Source of the DNA: Aquila chrysaetos chrysaetos
Lineage: Eukaryota; Chordata; Aves; Accipitriformes; Accipitridae
Reading direction: 5' to 3'
Assembly: GCF_900496995.4 (NCBI RefSeq)
Contig: NC_044023.1
Coordinates: 25,056,453 to 25,120,452 of the forward strand
Length of the DNA stretch: 64,000 nucleotides
Shown here: one piece after another, positions 1-11,900 of the stretch
Layout of the letters: each line of letters starts with the position of its first letter
Numbering within the stretch: position 1 is the first letter of the stretch
Translations under genes and position numbers: made by a program
The notes under the pieces: generated by a model
Databases searched by the model: none
What the model saw: only the letters and a program-made list of their open reading frames with translations
Told to the model about the DNA's origin: nothing

Positions 1-3000
1 AAACGTTATTCAAACAGCACTGATTGTCAAGATACCAATGAAGGACCATCTGTCACAGGAATTCCTGACATTAATTTAAATAATTTTCCTGCTGGAAATC
101 TCAAAAATAAGGTTTGAAATGTTAAAATGGATGTTTTACAGATTTTTTCTGTATTTGAAACAAAAGCTTATAAACGCTTACTAAACAATATAGCGAGAAA
201 CAGAGAACATTCTTAGCATTTTCCATAGCGAAGACTTTACAAGCAGAGGGCCTGACTCCGAAAGAGACTTGTGTTTTACTTTAAGCATGCAAGAAGCTCA
301 CTTTATTTTCATTGGTGTCTGCTCATCTGCTTAAACATACACAAGTCTTTGCCACATTGAGTACAAAAGGTGGAAATAAATGCCCAGAAAATTCCGCTTC
401 ACCTTTTTAATATGACAGAAACAAGACTTGCTGAACTACTCCCCTACATGGTGTGTGAAATTCTTTAAAAAAACAAAGTTAAGAGAATTACTTTCGCAGA
501 AGGCTTCCTTTGTAACTTAAGTCATCAGAAGGGAAAAGGAACAAGAACTACTTATATTTTGATAATTTAAATGTTTGAATACTCCCTATGAGTAATAAAT
601 TGTCTTACTGCAAGTCTCACTTCATAAATGCTCCATGTGCCCAGCTCCCATGTGAAAAATGGAAACTTCACACACACAGAGTGCAAGATCTGTGCAAATT
701 ACAGTTTCAGGAAAGGACAGAACGTGAAAATGGACATCAGCCTGACAACTAAATGAACTAACCAGCTTTGTTTAGTTTAAGCTAGACAATAAAGAGAATA
801 ACTTTGGAAAGTGAATATACAATTGAAATGCATCATGAAAATCCTAAATAAGTCTTGATGCTTGCTAACAAACTAACTGCAATCTCCCTCTTATTTAATT
901 ACCACTGTAACAGAAATGTTGTTTCATTGAACAAAGTACATAGTCTTTGTTTAACTAACGGTTTGGTTTCATGTTATCATTATGGCAATATGAGTATTGA
1001 TTTTTTTAAACCACATCCATTGCATGCTGTTCTGTGTGCTACAGTTCAATGATGAAGGGCAACTTGTTTTTCTTCCAATTAGCCACTGCTGAAGACTTAA
1101 AAAAATCAATCCCTTACCAAGTTTCACTGCAAAATAAAACTTTACCAAAAAGTCTCTCAGAAGGCTGAAGGAGAATGAGTATGTATTGAAAAAAGGGAAG
1201 TATTTTCTATGACTGTAATTATTTATTTATTTAACCATTTATTTTTAACAGACATTACATGTTCAATTACCTATTCACTGGCAGACTTCTACACGTCAAA
1301 TAAGAAAAGGTAAAGGGAGTAATGTAAAAGCCAGAAAATTCATGGAATATATTTGTCAGTTCTGAACAGAAAATACTAAATTCAGGCTGGGTTTAGAAAA
1401 AGGTGCAAAGCTCTGAAATTCATGAGGATTCACCTGCTTAAGCAAGGCTTAGTTTGGGCTAAGAAATGAAAACTAGGAAGCTCTGGATTAGCAAATGAAT
1501 GAAAAGCTTTAACATATAGAATGATATGAATACATGGCTACATATCTGTACATATATACATACACTACACACTTTCTTTACACTGTACATAATATATTTA
1601 GACAGATAAGTATAAACATATACATTCATACACACATACATACAACTATGTACATACGCATTAGCTGCTCGTGTTTTAGAATTGAACATGCAGAAATGCA
1701 CAATGGTGGGAGGCACAAAATAAAGATGTGTAAAAATCTATCAAAACCTTTAAAAAGAAGGAAGATGGGCATGAATTTAACAATAATAAGCCATTTTCAA
1801 AGCATTCATGTAACTCAGAGGATAAAACAGGCTGTGGGAATTATGGAACATTATGACAGTATTATCTGTGATGAACTTAGCATGACTTCACAACAAAAAG
1901 CTCAATAAGGTAATTCTGGGGTTTGATGTTTTCCAAGTCTAATATATTTAGACTTAGAGCATTTAAACTTTATGAAGAATTTTACTTTAACTTGCAACCT
2001 CAGTATAAATTATGTTCTAATTTTTTTTTTTCACAAATAATTTCCCATATAATGTTGATAACGTTGACTGCAGCAGAAGTAGGGTTGTAGCATTATCTAA
2101 CAAGAGGGGTTATGGCATTTTTCATCAAACAATAAACCTGAACTTAGTTCAGGAGAATTTATTGTTAAAATGACTCAGCAACTTTAGAATTAAACGGTGC
2201 AAAAAGTAAATGTTTTCATTTTCTCCCCTTTGCCATGCCCTCTTGGTAATTTTTCATATAAAGCTGGTTTTTAAACTAATTTTCTGTCATTCAAGATCCA
2301 GTAGATGCTGGCAATTGTCCTTCCTCTACCCCTTACTCTCCTCTATAGGATAAACATGGCCTCATTTTGTTGATTCTCCCTGGATATATGGAGTCATTAG
2401 GACTGCAGACATTGTGTGCTGCTCTCACAGCAGGCCCATGCTTATCATCAGAGCAAACCACCACAGCAGCTGTTCTGTTGATGTATTTATGGCAAGCAAG
2501 GCAAACTGCTGGGACAGATGGGAGTCTACTTCTTGTTTACCTGGTATTTCTGCTTTTTCTCTTATGGGCAAGAGTAGATGAAAAAGAACCAACCTACCCT
2601 GCTTTTGCATTCTGAAGAGTAACTGAAGGAGAGGAGAGGGATTTCAAATAGAAAATCAACATTAAAATTTTTTTTTTCTTCTTTCAGGGTGATATCATCC
2701 TGTAGGTATTTGCACCTGTGTAAGTCTGATTGACCTGCCAGTTCTACTGTTCACACCACCCAATTCAAACATGGTCCCTGACTGGTGCTGTTATTGCAGA
2801 AAGCTGCTTTGATCACTGCTGCTTTGGCCGTATCCTCAGCCCGATAATTTCCAGTTCCCTTTTCCTGTATAAACTGTATTCCTGATACCCTTGCTACTGA
2901 TGCTATTCGGTGCTTTTTAAAATTACCCCTTACTAATTAAACAGCAGGTAATCAGGGAAGAACCCTAACTACCCTCTTAATTTTAATGGTCAGGAAAATG

Positions 3001-4717
3001 TACTGACATCTTCAGCATCTTGGATGAAATCGTTCAGGAACCTGTGAACGTCCTGTGTACTATAAACAACAATGAAAACACTGAAGTGTTCTACAGTGTC
3101 TACCAAAGAAGAGTCAGGAAACTGGTTTTGCCTGGAAGCTTCAGCCCTGACTTGTTTTCCTGTCACACCTCAGAATATGCCCTTTGCCAAAGGGTACTAT
3201 AATGATAATGCAGAGCCAGCTGTATTCTGCACAGAAATCTTGAGTCAGTGCTATTCACTGGAGGCATTACGGCTGCCCTGAGGGCCAAGTGCTTCAGATG
3301 ATGGTAAAAAGAGACTTGGTAAATGATACCAAGTAATCAGTGGTGACCAACAATAGTTTCTTGCCCCAGAGTGCTCTGAAAACTAAGCCTCCTTAATAAT
3401 CAAACATTTTAAGGCAGCTAAAAGAAAGGCTTGTATGATCTCTTTGAAGGATCTCTCCTTGGAGATTATTTTTTCCTTTTCTACCAGTTTCATGCCAGAG
3501 TAACATCACTGGTACCAAAAGCATTGTATCTAATTTACAAGCAATGTAAGTAGGCAGAGAAAGATGTCTTTTGCACATGGTCTTAGTTCTGCATCTCTTC
3601 AGTAAATGTAAGTAAATGAAGGGAAGAAAAGTAGTATACCTTCTTGCCCTTGTCACAAATGCAGTAAAAATCATTATTACAAAGCTGGCCCAAAATGCTC
3701 CTACAGAGTTATTGATCATTGTTCTTTTTATCTGCAAGATTCAAATCCAGTTCCTTCTGAAAAGAACTGGAAAACAAATGAAGCACATGGAGAATGGACA
3801 TTATTGCCTCATTATCACTCCCTGCATGCCCCAGTTTCAGTCAGCACAGAATTCAAACATTTGTCTCAATGAATTACTATCAATACATACATGCACTCAA
3901 GTGCAGATAGATCTAACCACGTAGTTTATCACTGTATTTCTACAGTTAAAATATTTTCATTTCAAGAGCAGCAGAAACAGGACCTGAAAAATGCTGGAAA
4001 GAGTGAATTTTAGGCACTAAGCAGAGCTTCAGCAAGATGTCACTTTTCTTAGAATCACTTTCAGACTGTGGTCCTTTGAGTCCTAGTTCTGTAAACACAA
4101 GTTTGGCATTGGAATTTGGCCTTTATGAAAACAAGCTATTTCCATACTTAAAAATCAAGAAATAGCTTTTCAATATTTGTTACAATAATAAAAAACTGTC
4201 CTGTCCCATATTCATAAGCAAAAGTCTGCACTTGCAAAGAAGAAACAAAATTAAACTAATTTAAAAGTAAAGCTAGTAGGATTAGCCTGTTAGGATCTTC
4301 TAGTTACTGGCAGGGGGATGAAACAAACCTCAGAAATGACAAGAGCTGCATCAGCATTGTATTTTCTGCAGAGATAGTTTGAAACTTGCTAGAGTCTGCA
4401 GCTGTACTGTGTACACTGTTCTACCTTCCTTATGTTAGTGGCCTGAAAGCCAAATCACCAGAAGAGGCCAAAAATAATGTCAAAGGTTAACACAGAGCAA
4501 GAATAACTTTGTGAGGCCCATTTTCCTTAGATGTACCTTTTTCTGTTGCTACCAAGCAACACCTGAAGTGTTGGCAGAAAGAATCCCTTCATCAGTTCTA
4601 TGCCTCTTGAACATCTGTCTTCTATTGATGGACATAAAAGGAAAAAAAGATTTCTTTGAATGAGCTAAAATAGCTTCACTGCTAGATTACACCTAGATCA
4701 CTGATAGATTAGCAGCT
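1..4717. other. AT-rich 3' flank of NR2C2, no gene recognised
   Basis: No exon with supported coding content was found on either strand. Short ORFs are isolated and lack protein-like composition. Plus-strand AATAAA motifs at about 788 and 593 could belong to a convergent neighbour lying mostly outside the window. In mammals MRPS25 converges on NR2C2 from this side, but nothing here identifies it. An ATAC/ACAT-rich low-complexity tract lies at 1535-1650. Confidence 0.5.
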
Positions 4718-4721
4718 TCAC

Positions 4722-5578
4722 TGCTTGATACACCAGAGGGTCGTACTGCCATTGAGAGGTACCTCAACAGGATGGAAAAATGGGCTGAAGGGAACCTCAT
4801 GAAGATCAAAAAGGGGAAGCACAAAGTTCTGCCCCTGGAGAGGAACAACCCCAGGCACTAATATATGCTGGGGGCCACCCAGCTGGAAAGCAGCTTGGCA
4901 GAACAGGACCTGGGTGTCCTGGTGGACACCAAGCTGAACACAAGCCAGCAACGTCCCCTTGCCGCAATGAAGGCTAATGGTATCCTGGGCTGCATTAGGC
5001 AAAGCGTCGCCAGCAGGTCGAGGGAGGGGATCCTTCCCCTCTACTCGGCACTGGTGAGGCCACACCTGGAGTGCTGTGTCCAGTGCTGGGCTCCTCAGTA
5101 CAAGAGAGACATGGAAACTTTGGAAAGAGTCCAATGAAGGGCCACAAAGATGATGAAGGGACTGGAACATCTCTCCTGTGAAGAAAGGCTGAGGCAGCTG
5201 GGACTGTTCAGCCTGCAGAAGAGAAGGCTCAGAGTACGGGGAGATCTCATCAATGGATATAAATACCTGAAGGGAGGGTACAAAGAAGATGGAGCCAGGC
5301 TCTTCTCAGTGGTGCCCAGTGACAGGACCAGAGGCAGTGGGCACAAACTGAAACACGGGAGGTTCCCTCAAACATCGGGAAACACTTTTTCACTCTGAGG
5401 ATGACCGAGTACTGGCACAGGTTGCCCCCGGAGGTTGTGGAGTCTCCATCCTTGGAGATATTCAAAAGCTGCCTGGACATGGACCTGGGCAGCTGGCTCT
5501 AGGTGGCCCTGCCTGAGCAGGGGGGTTGGACCAGATACCTCCAGAGGTCCCTTCCAACCTCAACCAGTCTGTGATACT
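4722..5578 (+). mobile_element. CR1 LINE fragment, 3' part, plus strand
   Basis: A 5'-truncated CR1 retrotransposon in plus orientation. It encodes remnants of the reverse transcriptase C-terminus: the segment at 4865-5137 contains [30 protein letters not shown] and [20 protein letters not shown], followed after stops and frame changes by [20 protein letters not shown]. The 3' end reads CCAGAGGTCCCTTCCAACCT and then a degenerate tail without a clean ATTCTATG repeat, so this is an old copy. It is antisense to NR2C2 and inactive because of frameshifts and 5' truncation. Confidence 0.93.
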
Positions 5579-8389
5579 GTAATTACACTTGAAATTTAGT
5601 GCAAAGGAGCCCTACTGCACTGGAGAAGATGGTTTATAGTTTTATATGGCAGTGTTTTAAGTGATTCCTTTCAGTGTCTCTCCATCACATGCCAAATCTT
5701 TGGCTCATTTTTATGACAGCCCTTGAGCAGCATGTAAGAAAGAAGTGTTAGGTTATTCATCACATCTCTCTTCTTATTTATAGCTAATATTCAAATATGC
5801 AAAACATTTTAGATTCTGAATATTTCTTAAGCTCTATGATCTACCATCTACCATCCAAATTTCTACAATCCAAACTGTTAGTCTTGGAATCAAAATAGTG
5901 TATAGTTAGAGAAAGTACTTTTTGTTAATGGCATAAAGACTAAATTAGCTTGGTTCTGACTAATGCAAGCCAGCAAATCATGCAGATGATGCTACACAAA
6001 GAGAGACTTTATAGCCTTTAGGTGGTAATATCAGAATCTGAAGTATGGAACTGGTCCATGTAATCTATTAAATGCATGCACAATAAATAAACCCTAGATA
6101 TGGATTGCATTGTTGTTACTTCATTTACACAAATTAATAATTTATCCCTAAAGTCCAGGGAACTATCTGCTGAGTAAGTGACTACCAGAGATGAATCAAG
6201 GATATCATTATGTGGCCTTGCATTTGTAGGGAGTGTAGTTTATTTGTAAACAGAGTTGCATGATATTTACCATTTTGATTTACAAATGTAATACAATGCA
6301 TACATTTTAAGTTCTATTTCATGCAAACCTTCTGTTCCCAAAAAACTGTAGTGGCTTTATTTTGTTTCCTGAACTGTTATGCTTACAGCACAAGTAAGAA
6401 AAAATAGGAAAACAAGTTTTTGCACAGAAAATGGGGCTTTTTTACTTGAAAAATTGGAAGTGGAAATGATGTTTGTCATGAAAAAGCCAGCTGGTGTATA
6501 TTCATATCTGGGGAAAAAAGATTCCAATGGCTAGTTTTTGTGCTAAGGAATATTTCATTTGTCATTAATAATGCTTACTTATCTGCTTAAATGATTTTTA
6601 CAAAATACCGAAAGCAAATTAAACTGCATAATCTTTTTTGCAATGAAAAATATCACAATAGGTCAATGCATACTGCTTTTAGAACAACAATGACATAACC
6701 CAATAAAATCTTAAATTTTAACAAAAATGGCCACAACTCTTTCCAAGGTAGCTACTTCTTCTGAAGTTGTTAATATCACAATTAATTTTTAAGTTGTATA
6801 CCCTTAAAACAGGGACTTTGCATCAGAAGTGCTGACACAATCACATAAAAAGGTACACTGCAATAAAACAGCTAGTACAAAATTCTGCATCCAGTTGACT
6901 TAACATTCATAGTGCAGACCTTCCATCACATTAAAAATATGACAATTTCATTTGCTATAGCAAAAGCCAAGAGAAATGAAAGTGTGATATTACAAATCTC
7001 TGCATGTATATGGGACTCTTTGTAACACACTTTTGAGAAGAGAAGATTCTGAATGCTGTGTAACAATGGTAACTGTAGAAGACTTTAATGCATCCAGAAG
7101 CTAAAATTAAATACCCTTCCATGTCACAATGAGTGCTACAAATGTGAGCCCCCTAATGAGAATGAAGTATACCAGGTTAGGACTTTTTATTACATCAGAA
7201 GCCTCATCTAGAACTACTTACGGTCTTTTGGCTATAATTCAGACCCTTAAAAAAAGACACAAACACCAACCTGGTTAGTGTTTCTAAATAAATCTCAGTA
7301 ACAGAAGAAAAACAAAAGTGCTGAACTTATCATAAGATTTTTGCCACATAAAAATACACAAGTAGAAAATGCCTCTACCATACAAATAATTAAAATAATT
7401 GATGCGTCTAATGAGCCAGGATCAGATGAAGGTATTAATTGCCATAACTTTTTTTAAAACTTTGATTGTTTTAAATATTTAATGTCAATGATAATAAATT
7501 ATACTAAAATGAAAGCAATGCTAGCTGCTAATAGCCAATGCTAGAAAACATGTTGATGGCTCATCACTCTAGACAATTAAAAAGTAGTTAATTTTCATGG
7601 TATATCAGTCATTAACTGCAATTGTACATGACTGAATGTAAATCCTAACTATTTCAGTTTCAAACTGAGTCATAGGAAGGTTGAGAGCACTGCAAAACTG
7701 GGAGTGCTCAGTCAGGGAAGGGGAGGGAGGGGGGAAGAAATAAAGTAAGACAGCTTTGTAATATACTCTTGCTGACAGCCAGAGGTTCTACACATTTCAG
7801 GTTTTAAATTGTACCTTTGGCTGGATGATGAGGGTGTTTAGGAGTAGAGAGGGAAGGAGTAAATTTGGAAATACAAAGAGCATGCTCAAAGAGCATCACA
7901 CAGCTCTACTTGAAAATGACTGTTCTTCCAGTTAATGACTGATTTTCCCCACAATCAAAAGGCTTACTATTAGAATAACATTTGTCATGACTGCATTGGT
8001 CTGAACAGAAACTTTAAGGAACCTGAATATTTCATCATTACTGTGGCAAGAAACACATTTTTTTCTCCTAGTTTGGGTAATTCCCATAGCATGTAATAGT
8101 CACTATGACTGCATTGTACTGTGAATTACAACTGCATTAATTTAATAGTATAGTTTCATATAATGTGGGTATCTAATTCAAGAATCCACATTAATATTTC
8201 ATGCATAACATAAGAGCAAGTGACTTTTTGTAGAATAAATGATTGTCTCCTGTAGCATTCTACATTTTCACAGAAATCACTAGCATTTGGACTAAGGACA
8301 TATGCAATTTTTTTCATTTTCCATACTCATAAGCAGGATGTTGATGATGTCACTTTGACAAGAAGTGCTTACAAAGTGCTAGTATTATA
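5579..8389. other. NR2C2 downstream region or distal 3' UTR, nothing else recognised
   Basis: AT-rich single-copy-looking sequence without coding exons or recognisable repeats, apart from a purine-rich GGGA tract near 7718-7738. It may be distal 3' UTR of NR2C2, because minus-strand AATAAA motifs recur here. Confidence 0.4.
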
Positions 8390-8793
8390 CCCTGGCATTT
8401 ATTAGATATTAACTCCAAGGATATTTTTAAATATATACATACTGTTCTTTTTACTTTTAAAGTAATTTTATTACTAATCTCTGATATTATAAAACTCTAT
8501 TTTTAACCACTGATAATTTCTAAATACAAAGCATGTGAAAAGTATGTTCAGTAATCCATAGCCTTTTAAATGAAAGGCATCAAAAATATTTCTTGTGGCA
8601 GAAAAGATCCTATAGCAGGTCTTTTAATAGCTGCTTAAATTTTGTCAATGTCAGCAAACAGACAAGGAGAAATCTGACAGGAAACTGGTAACAAGTTGGA
8701 AATATTTCTACATACCAAAATGCTATTCTTTTAACTTCATAATTGTATGTTTTTACAAAAATTACTTTGATCCATCAAATTGTGTTGTTCCTA
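8390..8793 (-). other. NR2C2: Proximal 3' UTR of NR2C2 with candidate poly(A) signals
   Basis: Downstream of the stop, canonical AATAAA signals on the minus strand appear at 8472-8467 and 8403-8398, about 320-400 nt after the stop. Further ones occur farther left, for example around 7177, 6355 and 6240. Mammalian NR2C2 has a long 3' UTR, so these may be alternative sites. Which one is used cannot be told from the sequence. Confidence 0.45.
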
Positions 8794-8968
8794 CTACGCA
8801 GACGTGCCAGTTATTTGACCATTATATTCTGCTGTTTCCATTTTGAGAATGTAGGGGATTATGCTGTCAATGGGAACATTTCCAATGAGACCAGTAAAAA
8901 ATAGTTCCTCGGTAATGCTAGAGCTCATCAGCCTAAGTGCTGGCAGGCGAACTAGAATCCGGGCTAGC
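8794..8968 (-). CDS. NR2C2: NR2C2 exon 15: residues 572-629 and stop
   Basis: This terminal coding exon enters in phase 2 and encodes [20 protein letters not shown], then [20 protein letters not shown] and [17 protein letters not shown]. It stops at TAG 8796-8794, followed at once by a second in-frame TAG. This is the dimerisation helix 10/11 and the C-terminal tail. The last two residues (SA) differ from the mammalian ending, while the rest is highly conserved. The 3' UTR continues to lower coordinates. Confidence 0.96.
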
Positions 8969-11900
8969 CTGAAAAAGAATTTCAGTGGATTATAAATACA
9001 TATAATACCAGTTTAAAATACTTTGTGGCTAAAGAGCTGGATCTGTTTTTACTATTACCATAACTCATGAATGGGAGTAAAGAGGCAATTAAAGCTAATT
9101 GAGCTACCATAAAAAGAATGGTTACTTTTCTAACCTGCAAGTGAAATGAAAAGCCACCGTCTTTCTTTGTGGTTTTCCAATGAAAAGGACATATTAATGC
9201 CCTTTGTAGATATAATGTGGATGTACAAACACACAATTCTCCTGGTCTGCTTTTGAAATTCCCAGCTCTGGAACCACTTCATAATTTAGAACAACGCTGA
9301 GACTATATAATATTCATACTGACTAGTGAGGACATTTGCACAATTTTAAGAGTAAAACGCTTAATTAAAATTTAAACCAAAACCAGCATCGTCCTCAGTT
9401 GCCTAGCAACTTAATGACAAACCAGATAGCAAGAATGGGACTGGATATATATAAAAGGAAATAAGAGAATCTGCTTCTGATGAGAAAAGGAATTTGGAGG
9501 GATGTGCTGTTACCCATACATATTGCCAAATGCCATGGTTTTTTAAGTACCAGGATGTTAACAGACATCTAATATAATGAAGTGATCGTATCGAATTTCT
9601 GGAGTTTCAACGCATTTGAAATTTAGGACAGTGATGAAAGCATATCTGCTGTGTTTATATGGCAGATGTACATCACAAATGCCAAAATGAATAGATATCC
9701 TGAACCAGAGCCATGTAATAGCAAACCTTAGGCAGCGCTGAACACAGGCCCCTGGAAAATGCTTGAGTATCTGTGGAGAAAATATGTAAGATCCATTCTG
9801 CTAATATATCATATCTTGTAAACTTTAGGGGAAAATTGCAAAAAGATTCAAGCTACACTGCTGTTTTTGTGAAAATTATAACACTTGTGCTTCTATCTCA
9901 ATTTGTGCCAGCATTCAGTTGCTTAGAAATAATCAGATTTGTACTCTAAACTTATCTATGGGTGAGCATAGGGATATAGACAATATCAGTTAAAATACAG
10001 GACATTGTTTCGGAAAAGTAACTCTGATTTTCTTCCTTCAGCCACTATTAAGAGAATTAAGTCTATGGAACAAATTCTGTATTTCTTTTTATGGCAGATA
10101 TCCAGCTCTCACGCATCAAACCAGAATAACTGAATTGCACACAGAAGAAGAATGTGGGATTTGAGGATATTTCTGAAGCAGAGAATCCCATCTTCACTGC
10201 ACCTAACTGGGAATACTGATGCCCTTTCTGTTGCCCGACACAGTGTTAAGTCTGTAAGATCAGTGCAGAAACCAGCTTCTGAGATGGGAGAAGCTCTCTC
10301 TTTTACGGGCTTTTTTCTTATTTGTTTTGTTTTGTTTTTTAAAGTTACACTACCCTCAGATGTTGCTTAAATGTATGGGATTGCATGCTTCTTTACATGG
10401 GGATACCTTTCACAGTAAAAGAGAACATGTTCTAGGATATATTGATAGACAGAAGTTAGAAATTCCCTTGTAGTACAGAGAATCATTGTGTTGATGAAAT
10501 TTAAAATAGTTTTGAAGATTATTAGAAAACAGGACAATTATTTCTAGCAAGTAAGGAACAGGAACAGTTAAGAGATGAAAAAACAAGTTAGATACTTTGA
10601 AAGAGAAGTCCTTGGAAATTAAAAAAACCCAAAGGACGTGGGAATTTCTTGTAAACAGAAGCTGAAGAGTTGGTTCTCCATGTGCAATCCTTATTCTTCC
10701 AAGGTTTATAAACTGAGTTTTAATACTTTTCTGCACATGTAACTTGACAAACATTTAAAGGATGATAATCACCTTTTATTATCCCAAAGCCTCTGACAAC
10801 TAACTTGAAAAAGGAGGCAGTTTGAATTAAAGTTTGATGGAGTAGAGGCAGTTATTCTTGAGACTTCTAATAAAGTAAGTCTGTTTACTTTTCTAAACAT
10901 AGCAATGAGACTCTCAAAAAAAAACCCCAAACTAAAAAAAAAAATAACAGAAAGTACTCAAGTTTAATTTACATGGAAGAAGCTAGACAGCTATTCTTGC
11001 TTCTACCTGTCTTTAAACAAACCTGTTTGCTTTTATGAACAAGGTTCTAGTTCTTTCTCATCAACAGTCAAAAAAGAACAGATGTCAAAAAGGAAATTTT
11101 TACATCAATGATGTTATTTCGTACTTTTGCCAGCTATAGCCCACAACATTACTTTGGGTACTACAGACAATAAATACCTATAAGTATCTTCTGGATAGGT
11201 TTTTTGTACATAGTCCTGCAATTCCATCTGTGCCTTCTCCTGGAATTTTTCTATTTGGGTTGAACTGGTCAGACCAGGGTGATCTAAAGAAACAAAACAT
11301 TTCTGTATGTCGATTGTTTCCCTATACATTGTGAAATATATGTAGTTATAAGATTCTTGCATTTAATTTCATTTAAATATTTCTCTTGTATTGTGATGTT
11401 TAACATGTTAGCTGTATAAAGGAAACCACCCAATCGAACATTTGCTTCCTGGCTTCAGAAGTAGCTTGCTCACTTTTCTCTCTATAGCTGTGTGTATCCA
11501 CAAGAAAGTGGAAAAAGATTAAGCCTGTAGGTATGTACCAGGCAATGACACTCCTAGCTTATGTTTCTAACCTTGCATTTGTTAAAGTGTTTGCCTCTGT
11601 GATTTTGACTCACTATGCTGACTGAGCAGTATCTAGGGTTGTTTTCTTGACAGATCAATTTCTTGACCTTCCTGAGTCTGTCTCATGTTTTAATTCCAGC
11701 TGGCTCAGCTCCTCAAAGACAGTCACATGATCAGAAAAAAACAGAAAATACCACATATATGACTATGCCCAAGTATCTTCTGTGTTGTGTTCAAACTGCT
11801 CTTCCCTTGAAACGGGACAGAGCTAGCTTGAGTTTGGAGAATTTCTTGGTCCTCCAACTTGAATAAAAACCCTAATAAACCTAACCCTAATGGTACAATC

